33,527 nucleotides of DNA from Bacillota bacterium (GTDB lineage Bacteria > Bacillota > Negativicutes > Sporomusales > Sporomusaceae). The translations under genes and the position numbers were made by a program. The stretch covers positions 1-33,527 of the forward strand of contig JAEZVB010000150.1 of NCBI GenBank assembly GCA_023443285.1, in the 5' to 3' direction. The notes under the pieces are model-generated. The model worked only from the letters and a program-made list of their open reading frames with translations. It was not told where the DNA came from and did no database searches. Positions 1 to 7,543 of the stretch are shown one piece after another; position 1 is the first letter of the stretch; each line of letters starts with the position of its first letter.

Positions 1-303
1 ATTTTCAATCTCCATCCGCAGAAATTTAGCACAGAAGGCGTGAAAGGTGCTTAGCCAGATGTCTTTGGCAACATGGCCAACAATTCCGGCCACCCGTTCT
101 TTCATTTCGGCAGCCGCTTTGTTGGTAAATGTAATGGCCAGAATATTATACGGAGCCACGCCCTGCGACAGCAGGTTGGCAATCCGGCTTGTTAATACCT
201 TGGTCTTGCCTGACCCAGCCCCGGCCATGATTAACAGCGGCCCGTTTAGATGAGCGACAGCGTCCTGCTGCGCCGGGTTCAGACGGTCTAAAATGTTTTG
301 CAT
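1..303 (-). CDS. pcrA: ATP-dependent DNA helicase PcrA/UvrD, N-terminal part (cut by window edge)
   Basis: This is the first 101 codons of a superfamily 1 DNA helicase, translated from the reverse strand starting at the ATG at 303. The N-terminus has the UvrD/PcrA Q-motif region (LNPAQQDAV, residues 8-16), the Walker A loop AGAGSGKT (27-34) and motif Ia-like ITFTNKAAAEMKERV, followed by STFHAFCAKFLR. A GGAGG ribosome-binding site lies about 6 bases upstream of the ATG. The family unwinds duplex DNA 3'-5' in repair and in clearing replication conflicts. The gene runs off the window, so most of the protein (families are about 700-750 residues) is not seen. The choice between PcrA and a closely related UvrD-like paralogue rests on the N-terminus only. 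Confidence 0.93.
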   Translation of the reverse strand, partial: MQNILDRLNPAQQDAVAHLNGPLLIMAGAGSGKTKVLTSRIANLLSQGVAPYNILAITFTNKAAAEMKERVAGIVGHVAKDIWLSTFHAFCAKFLRMEIEN

Positions 304-378
304 AGTTTCCTCCGTTTGTTATATAGGCTGAACATGATTATTTTCTCCATATGTTTGCCTTTTCCTGTCGCCTGAGCG

Positions 379-408
379 AAAAAAAAGAGAACCTGTAGCT
401 ACAGGCTC
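379..408 (-). terminator. Rho-independent terminator of the selenium/sulfur operon
   Basis: On the minus strand a short hairpin (GAG..CCTGTAG / CTACAGG..CTC, 387-408) is followed by eight T residues (386-379). It lies 16 bases beyond the stop of the DUF3343 gene and before pcrA, so it should end the yedE operon transcript. Confidence 0.8.
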
Positions 409-424
409 AACATTGTACTGATTT

Positions 425-655
425 TTAATAAGTTTTCATTAGTTTTATCCCTTTTTGCAACATCACTATGCCTTTGGCTCCTAGTATTTCGACAGCCTTA
501 TCAACATCTTGCTCACTGACCTGAGCTGCTAGGCCCTCGCAGGACGCGCTTAGTTCGCGCGGTACAGGTATGAGTTCAGCCATGATTCCCTGTTCCTTTA
601 GTAGTTTTTTGGCTCGAAAAGCATGGTAGACAGATGGAAATGTAATGACATTCAT
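425..655 (-). CDS. DUF3343 protein (putative Se/S carrier-like)
   Basis: A 76-residue protein of the DUF3343 family, described as putative Se/S carrier-like. The opening (VITFPSVYHAFRAKKLLKEQG) and the later PVPRELSASCEGLA segment with a single cysteine are typical. The Cys after Ser-Ala-Ser is the likely functional residue by family analogy. It is the last gene of a three-gene minus-strand operon after yedE and the TusA-like gene, and a terminator follows. The family is usually found beside YedE and TusA-like proteins in selenium-using anaerobes. The exact biochemical role is not established. A purine-rich GGAAGGG ribosome site precedes the ATG. Confidence 0.85.
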   Translation of the reverse strand: MNVITFPSVYHAFRAKKLLKEQGIMAELIPVPRELSASCEGLAAQVSEQDVDKAVEILGAKGIVMLQKGIKLMKTY

Positions 656-696
656 AAACTGACCCTTCCCTGTTACAGCATAGTACCATGACCTGC

Positions 697-903
697 TTAT
701 TTTGCTATGCTAATAGTATATTCACCGTTCGCATCAGCATATTCTACCTTGTAGTTCTGAGATTTGGCAAATTTAATAATATTTTCTTTGGCCGACGGTT
801 CGTCAACAACTACCTTAATTGCGTCTATTCCAGCTAACGCGTCTTTTGTTTTAATGAGCGGTATCGGACAACTTAATCCCCTTAAATCGAGAACATTCGC
901 CAT
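697..903 (-). CDS. TusA/SirA-like sulfurtransferase family protein
   Basis: A 68-residue TusA-fold protein with the family signature LDLRGLSCPIPLIKTKDAL. The CPxP motif (Cys12) is the residue that carries persulfide, or selenium, in the family. It lacks the C-terminal DsrE-like domain found in full-length YedF, so it is a stand-alone carrier. It sits 6 bases after yedE and upstream of the DUF3343 gene, so the three are almost certainly co-transcribed. The context points to delivery of reduced selenium or sulfur, possibly after YedE-mediated uptake, but this is inference. AAGGAG lies about 11 bases before the ATG. Confidence 0.9.
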   Translation of the reverse strand: MANVLDLRGLSCPIPLIKTKDALAGIDAIKVVVDEPSAKENIIKFAKSQNYKVEYADANGEYTISIAK

Positions 904-909
904 AACTTA

Positions 910-1980
910 TCAAACTCCTTTACTTACCGGCACAAGTTTTTCTTTATAGATAAAACCTAAAACACCAACAACAACAATTCCCAGCACTACCGCAATTTGT
1001 CCATTGACGCCAACACCTGCGGCCGAACCGGCAGCGTTAAGATTATGGGCTACACCGGCACCAGCCAGCATGCCCAGTACACAAAACATGGCGTCAGTAT
1101 TGCCTTCACCTGCCATAATCATTTGCCGCAGCGGACAACCGCCAGCTAAGGTAGCAGCAAGACCTGTCAGGAATAGTCCAAGAAAATTCCATACATGCAT
1201 GGTATGTGAGAGCGGTTGGCCTGCAAAACCAAATTTGAAAAAGCCGAAATAGAGATTACCGGCAAGTGCCGCTAAAAACATAATTCCATAAATCTTAAGC
1301 ATCCCGGTATCACGCACAAGCATATAATCGCGGAAACCGCCGCTCAAACACATCCGGGTGCGTCCAGCCAAAGCACCTGCTGCCAAACCAGCAATAAGGC
1401 TAATGATAATCGGGGCATGCAAGGAGCCAGGGGGTTTAACGCTAAATTTCAATAATCCAGGTCCCATGCTTAGCGCAACAAGCAGTGCCACCGCAGCGGC
1501 AGCAGCTAAATAGCCGGTAGCCTGGATACTGCCGGTATAAGCATGTGCCCTACCTAGGTTGAAACCACGTTTCAAAAATACTACACCGACGCCAATACCG
1601 GCAATAAACCCAGCTAATGCTGTTAGACCATTGAGGTCACCGCCTGCCACCCGCAGGATAGCCCTGAGCGGACAACCTAAAAATACGAGCGCTCCAATCA
1701 TCATAGCCATGCCCAGCACAAAGCGCAGTGCCGGATTGGAACCACCCCGCGGCCTAAATTCACCGCTCAGACGGGACAAACCGAAAGCACCTAAGATAAA
1801 ACCGATAATTTCCGGGCGGGCATACTGCAAAGTCGCAACGCTATGAATACCTAGCGCTCCGGCAATATCCCGCAATTGACAAGCAGCACAAAAGCCATAG
1901 TTTCCGGGATTACCGAACTTGACCAAAAGTACTGCGCCTAGGCCAAAAACTAAGCCTGTGGCAATAATTAACCAATTCAC
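910..1980 (-). CDS. yedE: YedE family putative selenium transporter
   Basis: A 356-residue, highly hydrophobic polytopic membrane protein of the YeeE/YedE family. It is internally duplicated: each half contains a GCPLR motif (LGCPLRAILRVAGG and GGCPLRQMIMAGEG), and other conserved cysteines lie in FCAACQLRD near the N-terminus and RMCLSGGFRDY in the middle. YeeE relatives take up thiosulfate through such cysteines. The subgroup co-located with TusA-like and DUF3343 genes is predicted to act in selenium metabolism, which is the call here. The start is a GTG at 1980 preceded by GGGGTGA. It is the first gene of the operon and is divergent from a LysR regulator. Confidence 0.88.
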   Translation of the reverse strand: MNWLIIATGLVFGLGAVLLVKFGNPGNYGFCAACQLRDIAGALGIHSVATLQYARPEIIGFILGAFGLSRLSGEFRPRGGSNPALRFVLGMAMMIGALVFLGCPLRAILRVAGGDLNGLTALAGFIAGIGVGVVFLKRGFNLGRAHAYTGSIQATGYLAAAAAVALLVALSMGPGLLKFSVKPPGSLHAPIIISLIAGLAAGALAGRTRMCLSGGFRDYMLVRDTGMLKIYGIMFLAALAGNLYFGFFKFGFAGQPLSHTMHVWNFLGLFLTGLAATLAGGCPLRQMIMAGEGNTDAMFCVLGMLAGAGVAHNLNAAGSAAGVGVNGQIAVVLGIVVVGVLGFIYKEKLVPVSKGV

Positions 1981-2031
1981 TCAATCACCCCATAGAAAAA
2001 ATTTTAGTTATATGAATAAATATTATATGCG

Positions 2032-2046
2032 AGGAATAATATTCCT
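2032..2046. promoter_or_regulatory. Palindrome in the yedE / LysR divergent region (candidate LysR operator)
   Basis: AGGAAT-AAT-ATTCCT is a perfect 6-bp inverted repeat with a 3-base spacer, in the 222-bp gap between the divergent yedE operon and the LysR gene. LysR-type regulators usually bind imperfect dyads in exactly such gaps. Binding is inferred, not shown. Confidence 0.45.
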
Positions 2047-2202
2047 GCTTGCGTGTGCGATAAACAGGAAATTTTGTCTTACCTTGCGAATTACTCTATA
2101 GAATGCCATCTGCGAAAGAGTCGATGTCTTGTATCAGCGCAAATTAGCGTTACTGCATCCAATATATCTTTAGCCTATTATCTTAGTGATCGGGGTGAAC
2201 GC

Positions 2203-3105
2203 ATGTCTTATATTCAATCCTTAACCGTATTTCTAAATGTCGCAGAAGAAGGCAGTTTTTCTGCTGCTGCCAAAAAGTTAGAGCTTACCCAACCTACTGT
2301 GTCTTTTCATATTGATAACCTGGAAAAAAATTTTGGATGCCCGCTCTTTACTCGGACATCCAAAGGTGTATCCTTAACTGTTTACGGTGAAAAGCTCTTT
2401 GAGACTACCCGGACAATCAATTCCTTAATTGCAGGTTGCCACCAGGAAATCCAAGCCATGGCGCAAGGCTCTGCCGGCAAGCTGTTGCTTGGTGCCAGCA
2501 CCATTCCCGCCGATTATATCTTACCGACCCTTGTTGCCAATTTTCTTAAAGAGCATCCCGGTTTGACGCTGTCGTTGGTAACAGGTGACAGCCAGACAAT
2601 CTTGGATAAGTTTACCCAGGGAGAAATTCCCATCGCCATAGTTGGAGCAAAACCAGCGGATACTATAACCAGTCTGCCACTTTGGCATGACACGCTGCTA
2701 CTTGTTGCCCATCCCGATTTTGAGCCACACACCCAAACCGGCTCTGCCCAAGACTGGCTGCGCACTTTGCCGCTCATTTTACGCAAAACCTCTTCAGGCT
2801 CAGTAAGAACGGCATTGAATGCCCTAAGTCACTTGGGTGTTACCCCGAAGCAGCTTAATGTAGTCATGGAAGTTGGCAGTAACCAGGCAATAAAAGCCGC
2901 CATTCTCAGCAAAATCGGCGTTGGTTTTATCTCAGCCTGGGCGGTAACCAATGAGTTAAAATCCGGTCAACTCATTTCGCTGCCACTACCTTGCCCGGCA
3001 ATCACCCGCCAATTCTATGCAGTTAGCCGTCAACCACTGTACCCGTCCTGCCTTGAGTTATTCTGGCAATATCTCACTGATCAGAATACGCTGCCGCAAC
3101 TCTAA
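2203..3105 (+). CDS. LysR family transcriptional regulator (selenium-metabolism-associated type)
   Basis: A 300-residue LysR-type regulator. The N-terminal winged helix-turn-helix is clear (FSAAAKKLELTQPTVSFHI, about residues 18-36), and the remainder is the periplasmic-binding-like effector domain. I start it at the ATG at 2203 because GGGGTGA precedes it and because MSYIQSLTVFLNVAEEGSFS aligns with the normal LysR N-terminus. The open frame extends 50 codons further upstream with no family similarity. It is divergent from yedE, the standard layout for a LysR protein that controls the neighbouring operon. The selenium-associated subgroup is assigned from this context, and the effector is unknown. 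Confidence 0.88.
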   Translation: MSYIQSLTVFLNVAEEGSFSAAAKKLELTQPTVSFHIDNLEKNFGCPLFTRTSKGVSLTVYGEKLFETTRTINSLIAGCHQEIQAMAQGSAGKLLLGASTIPADYILPTLVANFLKEHPGLTLSLVTGDSQTILDKFTQGEIPIAIVGAKPADTITSLPLWHDTLLLVAHPDFEPHTQTGSAQDWLRTLPLILRKTSSGSVRTALNALSHLGVTPKQLNVVMEVGSNQAIKAAILSKIGVGFISAWAVTNELKSGQLISLPLPCPAITRQFYAVSRQPLYPSCLELFWQYLTDQNTLPQL

Positions 3106-3166
3106 CCTGATTACGCCCACCATGTTTGGCTTCCTAGGGTGTCTTGTCAGTCTTTATCCGTTACAC

Positions 3167-3207
3167 AGCACAAGAACAAGCGTTTGCAAAACACTTGTTC
3201 TTGTGCT
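3167..3207 (+). terminator. Perfect 14-bp hairpin after the LysR gene
   Basis: AGCACAAGAACAAG (3167-3180) and its exact complement (3194-3207) form a 14-bp stem with a 13-base loop. No good T-run follows on either strand, so it may be a weak terminator, an mRNA-stability hairpin or a protein-binding dyad. It lies in the 203-bp gap before the radical SAM gene. Confidence 0.45.
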
Positions 3208-3308
3208 ATTCTATTGATGAGATCATTACCTTAAGACCTTTTGACGTGGCACTTCCTTACTAAACCATCGGTTCGCATAATACTAAAGGCAAGTAGGGGC
3301 TGAAGTAT

Positions 3309-4634
3309 ATGGATGTTTTCGATAAGTTAAAAATCCTAACCGATGCGGCAAAATATGATGTAGCCTGCACATCGAGTGGAGTGGACAAAAAGGCAGCGGC
3401 CGGAGGAATTGGCAGTGCGTCTGCCTGTGGTATCTGCCACAGCTTTTCTGCAGATGGACGGTGCATTTCTTTATTGAAAGTACTACAAACCAATATTTGT
3501 GCTTATGATTGCAAATACTGTGTTAATCGTTTATCTAATGACACGCCGCGGGCGGTTTTTACACCACAAGAACTAGCGGAACTAACTATGAATTTTTATC
3601 GCCGCAATTACATTGAAGGCCTTTTTCTAAGTTCCGGCGTATTGAAAAACCCAGACTATACCTGCGAACAAATGATTGAAACGCTGCGTATCCTGCGCGA
3701 AGAATATCGATTTTCCGGGTATATCCATGCCAAAGCCATTCCCGGCGCCGACAGTCTGCTGCTTGCCCGCCTTGGTATGCTTGCAGACCGGATGAGCGTG
3801 AATATTGAACTGCCTTCCCAGAACAGTTTACAGCTCTTAGCACCGGACAAGTCCAAGCATTCCATTTTCACCCCTATGGGCTATATTCAAAATCGAATAC
3901 AAGAAAACTCGCGAGATCTAATAAAATACAAACATGCCCCCAAGTTTGTTCCCGCCGGGCAAAGCACACAGATGATAATCGGAGCTACCCCAGAATCAGA
4001 TTATCAGATTTTAAATTTAACCGAAGGCCTTTATCAAAAATATAAACTGAAGCGCGTCTTTTTCTCTGCCTATATGCCGGTAGCGGAAAACAGCCTGCTG
4101 CCCTCAGTCGATATAAAACCGCCGCTATGGCGCGAACATCGCCTTTATCAGGCAGACTGGCTGCTCAGGTTTTACGGTTTTGCCGCTAATGAACTTCTTG
4201 ACCAGCAGCATCAAGACTTCAACCCCTTTTTAGACCCTAAATGCACCTGGGCGCTCAATCATATGGAATTTTTCCCTGTGGATGTAAACCGCGCTTCCTA
4301 TCGGGATTTACTCCGGGTACCAGGTATCGGCGTAACAAGTGCCAAACGGATTCTTACCGCCCGTCGTACAACAACACTTACTTTTAACGGCCTTAAATCA
4401 CTAGGAGTTGTCCTCAAGCGAGCCCAGTATTTTGTTACTTGCAACGGAAAAACTGCAGCGGAGATAAAGATCACGCCAAATACAATGCTCCGCGCTTTAC
4501 TATCTGAGAAAACACGGGAACTTCATCATTTTGGTTTTTCATCGCCCACAGAACAACTTTCCCTTTTTGACCAACCGACACTGCTATCCTTGCATCAGGA
4601 GGATATATACAAATGCCTAGCTGCTCAGAACTAA
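3309..4634 (+). CDS. Putative DNA modification/repair radical SAM protein
   Basis: A 441-residue radical SAM enzyme. The [4Fe-4S]/SAM motif is C64-x3-C68-x2-C71 (TNICAYDCKYCVNR). It is preceded by extra cysteines at 20, 40, 43 and 52 that could hold another metal site. The C-terminal region has a helix-hairpin-helix DNA-binding element (LLRVPGIGVTSAKRILTARR, around residue 338). This architecture matches the family annotated as a putative DNA modification/repair radical SAM protein that is regularly paired with a uracil-DNA-glycosylase-like partner, which is the next gene here. AGGGGC lies 8 bases upstream of the ATG. The substrate and reaction are not known. Confidence 0.9.
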   Translation: MDVFDKLKILTDAAKYDVACTSSGVDKKAAAGGIGSASACGICHSFSADGRCISLLKVLQTNICAYDCKYCVNRLSNDTPRAVFTPQELAELTMNFYRRNYIEGLFLSSGVLKNPDYTCEQMIETLRILREEYRFSGYIHAKAIPGADSLLLARLGMLADRMSVNIELPSQNSLQLLAPDKSKHSIFTPMGYIQNRIQENSRDLIKYKHAPKFVPAGQSTQMIIGATPESDYQILNLTEGLYQKYKLKRVFFSAYMPVAENSLLPSVDIKPPLWREHRLYQADWLLRFYGFAANELLDQQHQDFNPFLDPKCTWALNHMEFFPVDVNRASYRDLLRVPGIGVTSAKRILTARRTTTLTFNGLKSLGVVLKRAQYFVTCNGKTAAEIKITPNTMLRALLSEKTRELHHFGFSSPTEQLSLFDQPTLLSLHQEDIYKCLAAQN

Positions 4635-5434
4635 TTTATTGCTATGATGGAAGTTTCGACGGATTACTGTGCTGCGTTTTTGAAAGCTACGCAAGCAAAG
4701 AAATACCACTGGATATTCTTCTGCCTGAAGCCGCTCCTTCCATGCTCTTTGCCACAAAAAGCATCCCGACCGACATGCAAAAAGCAAAGCGGGTGCTGGA
4801 TTCTATTCCCCAAAAGCTAGGTACTGCGGCGCTTACTTTTGTCCAACACGCCTTTTTAACTTGCCTAGCACAAAAAGAATTACATATTTTGTTATTCTTG
4901 CGTCTAGGGTTCCGACATGGCCCTTCTGTAATGAATATGTTGACCAACGAAGTAGTAAATACACTCAGTAAAGCCATCCAGCATTTAGAGCGGGAGAGCC
5001 ATTTATTAAAAGGTTTTCTGCGCTTTTCTATCACTAACAATGTTCTTGTCGGCGAAATAGAGCCCAAAAATTTCGTATTGCCACTGCTTGTGCAACATTT
5101 TTGTGAGCGTTATCTGGAGGAGCGCTTTTTAATCCATGACAAAACACATGGAATGGGACTTGTCTATCAGCCATACCAGTCTGCAATAGTTCCTATTGAT
5201 GAGCTTGAACTACCGGAAGCAGATGAGAATGAGCAGACTTTTCGCAAACTATGGCAGTTGTTTTACGATACTATCGCGATACAGGGACGCTATAATCCAA
5301 AATGTCGCATGAACCATATGCCCAAACGATATTGGAAATATATGACCGAGTTTGGTCAACCTCCAAAGAGTATCCTGCCAAAACTACCTAGCTCTAGTGA
5401 TATGCTACTTAGCATCCCCTCTCAGAAAAGTTGA
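4613..5434 (+). CDS. TIGR03915-type putative DNA repair protein (DUF4130), radical SAM partner
   Basis: A 273-residue protein of the DUF4130 / TIGR03915 family, the obligate neighbour of the preceding radical SAM protein. The start YCYDGSFDGLLCCVFESY and the C-terminal segment with NPKCRMNHMPKRYWKYMTEF are characteristic. The family is described as putative DNA repair, related to uracil-DNA glycosylase in its C-terminal part. The start overlaps the end of the radical SAM gene by 22 bases, with AGGAGG at 4597-4602, so translation is probably coupled. Function is inferred from the pairing only. Confidence 0.88.
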   Translation: MPSCSELIYCYDGSFDGLLCCVFESYASKEIPLDILLPEAAPSMLFATKSIPTDMQKAKRVLDSIPQKLGTAALTFVQHAFLTCLAQKELHILLFLRLGFRHGPSVMNMLTNEVVNTLSKAIQHLERESHLLKGFLRFSITNNVLVGEIEPKNFVLPLLVQHFCERYLEERFLIHDKTHGMGLVYQPYQSAIVPIDELELPEADENEQTFRKLWQLFYDTIAIQGRYNPKCRMNHMPKRYWKYMTEFGQPPKSILPKLPSSSDMLLSIPSQKS

Positions 5435-5558
5435 AAGACACGTAAAATTTTTGTCCCTTTTTCGCTCCATAAAGAGGGAAAGAATGGATACTACTAGAAT
5501 AATATAACAGACATTAGTCGACAAATTTGAATTTAAAGTGATTGTGAGGGATTATATA

Positions 5559-5993
5559 ATGACTTGGGTAGTAAAAGTATCTTTAATTGCATGTATGTTA
5601 TTATCGGCTATGGGTCTTACTTTACCAGCAACCGCTAACGCCAGTGAATTATTTAAAGTTACGGTAACCGTAAATATTGAGAATCCTGATTATTTCTGGC
5701 AATATCCGGTTTTGGGAAAACAACTTGACCGTATCAGCATCTCTAGTTTTGGTAAAACTTATTACCTACCAGCCTCGACGACTAGTGAAAAACTAGAAAT
5801 TGACGTTCCTGAGGATTATCATCTGCGTATGTACATTAACCTCCAGAGTGGTAATTCTAATGTACAAAGCATTACCTATGTATCTAAGGAAGGTATTCAT
5901 CGCAATGATCAAAACCTAACCATCGTACTAAAAGCACCTGATCCGCAACCGGCCATTGTTGTGTCTCCGGATTTTGACATTGTCAAACGTTAA
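5559..5993 (+). CDS. Small secreted hypothetical protein
   Basis: A 144-residue protein from the ATG at 5559, chosen because TGAGGG sits 8 bases upstream. A GTG 21 bases earlier has no such site. Residues 1-29 form a signal peptide with a hydrophobic core and an ATANAS-like cleavage site. The mature part is beta-rich and polar, with pairs such as KVTVTVNIENPDYFW, and ends in a proline/valine-rich tail. No known domain is recognised. It stands alone, between the DNA-repair pair and a very strong terminator, so it is likely a monocistronic exported protein. Export could be to the periplasm or outer membrane in a diderm. Confidence 0.75.
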   Translation: MTWVVKVSLIACMLLSAMGLTLPATANASELFKVTVTVNIENPDYFWQYPVLGKQLDRISISSFGKTYYLPASTTSEKLEIDVPEDYHLRMYINLQSGNSNVQSITYVSKEGIHRNDQNLTIVLKAPDPQPAIVVSPDFDIVKR

Positions 5994-6007
5994 TATGTAA
6001 GCACCAA

Positions 6008-6058
6008 ACACCCCGCTTAGTGAAGAGAATGGCAAGTTCACTAAGCGGGGTGTTTTTT
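6008..6058 (+). terminator. Strong Rho-independent terminator
   Basis: A perfect 17-bp stem (6008-6024 with 6037-6053, containing ACCCCGCTTAGTGAA) with a 12-base loop, followed by a run of T residues. It ends the small secreted-protein transcript. Confidence 0.95.
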
Positions 6059-6097
6059 CGATTATATAGGTTTATACTATTATAGCTGTCTGTCTGA

Positions 6098-7318
6098 TTA
6101 ATTGAGCAACTGGTTTGCATACACCAGCTGAATACCGGCGTTCTCCATCTCCGGAATCATTTCTCTAACCGCAATAACAGTGTTCGGTCGGGCATGGCCG
6201 ATAACAGTCACACTGCCATTCTTCTGCGCCATATCAACTGCTTTTCGCAGTTGTTTTTTTATTTGATCGACATCTGAGCTGTTATCCAAAAATAGCTCAT
6301 TTTCCCCTGTCCTTATTCCCATTTGCCGGGAAACTTCAGCAGCTACTGTTTTGCCAATTGTCCGGCTGTCTATGAAAAATAGGTTCTGGGATTTGATTGT
6401 GCCCAGCACAGCCTTCATAACTCGGCGATCAGCCGTTGCTCTTGAACCTTGGTGGTTATTAACCCCTTGAATCCCAGGTACGGATGCAATGGCTTTAGCC
6501 GTCGTCTGCCTAATTTCATCATCACTCATGTTGGTAGTAATTACGGTAGGCTCACTTGATGCCGAAGCATCCATAGGCTCCAGCGGCAAATGCAGTATAA
6601 CCAGATGGCCGGCGCTTAAAGCCCTGGAAGCAGCTTCATTACTGTACTCACGATATGGTAAAACAGCAAAAGTAATAGGGCGTCCCATATCGGCAAAGCC
6701 GGCAACCGGACCAATCGTGTAGCCACAATCATCAATTACGATCGCCATATTTCCTTTACCGGCCTCGACTTTTGGTTTAGCGGGCGTTGACGGCTGCGCG
6801 CCCTTTTCCTTAATTATATATATGCGGTCAGTAATTAGCGTAAGCGGCTCATTGTTAAGAGTATCTTTTATTCCCACATCCAACCGCACTGCCGCTGTTC
6901 CATTATACTTATCCGGCTCATTGCCAATAATCTTGCCGCCGGCTTTGCCCACCAGCGGAGTTATTGCCTTTTCTATGCTTTCAAGCGACATGCTTTCTGG
7001 AATAATCAGCAACATACTCCTTACATGCCAACGAATAGTTCCTTCCACCCCTGTACGGGAAACCTCGCGTTTCTCCTCTTTGATATCTTTCGGGGTGATA
7101 GAAGCACCCGCCAAACCACTGGCCACTGCAGCATGTATCTTGGTAGCTGTTTCTGTATAATCCAGCACCACACCGGAGCCTGTCTTTTCCATCTTATAAC
7201 TTGGGCCAGGTGGCGGTGCTTTCTCCGGTGTCTGCCCCATCTGGTAATAGATAAAAGCTGCTGCAATAAGAAGCAGGATCGCTGCTATCCATTTCCAATT
7301 GCTCTTTTTTTTCGCCAT
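6098..7318 (-). CDS. Divergent polysaccharide deacetylase family protein (YibQ-like), membrane-anchored
   Basis: A 406-residue protein with a positively charged N-terminus and one membrane segment (about residues 10-26, WIAAILLLIAAAFIYYQM), then a proline-rich linker and an extracytoplasmic domain. The C-terminal 215 residues match the divergent polysaccharide deacetylase family (PF04748): it opens with MAIVIDDCGY, followed by ITFAVLPY, HLPLEPM, GVNNHQGSRAT and FFIDSRTIG. The Asp pair and the NNHQGS histidine are the metal/catalytic positions expected for the fold. Family members are assumed to act on cell-envelope polysaccharides, but no substrate is established. AGGAG precedes the ATG. The MCP gene is divergent. 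Confidence 0.9.
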   Translation of the reverse strand: MAKKKSNWKWIAAILLLIAAAFIYYQMGQTPEKAPPPGPSYKMEKTGSGVVLDYTETATKIHAAVASGLAGASITPKDIKEEKREVSRTGVEGTIRWHVRSMLLIIPESMSLESIEKAITPLVGKAGGKIIGNEPDKYNGTAAVRLDVGIKDTLNNEPLTLITDRIYIIKEKGAQPSTPAKPKVEAGKGNMAIVIDDCGYTIGPVAGFADMGRPITFAVLPYREYSNEAASRALSAGHLVILHLPLEPMDASASSEPTVITTNMSDDEIRQTTAKAIASVPGIQGVNNHQGSRATADRRVMKAVLGTIKSQNLFFIDSRTIGKTVAAEVSRQMGIRTGENELFLDNSSDVDQIKKQLRKAVDMAQKNGSVTVIGHARPNTVIAVREMIPEMENAGIQLVYANQLLN

Positions 7319-7543
7319 TAAAAATTCTCCTCATCTATCCACTTACTTTTCATAAGATTACATTTTTAATTATATATTTCGACATCTATCATGTCTACTT
7401 GATTCTGCTCTTTCTGACCATTACGTAAACTTAACATAGAGTTAACAGTACCTTAAACTACCAGGGGAGGAGAATGCCCTGATAAAGAATAACATTTATT
7501 ACATGTCGCATTAATTGAAATACGTCTGCAAAGGGGTTATAAC

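Noticed and set aside
47..253. Plus-strand 68-codon open frame at the window start
   Set aside because: It is antisense to the clear PcrA/UvrD helicase start on the minus strand, which has Walker A and a good ribosome site.
2053..2202. 50-codon N-terminal extension of the LysR protein
   Set aside because: The LysR helix-turn-helix domain begins at the ATG at 2203, which has its own ribosome site; the extension resembles nothing and would run through the divergent regulatory region.
3586..3871. Minus-strand open frames of 71-85 codons
   Set aside because: They are shadows inside the radical SAM gene with no recognisable protein features.
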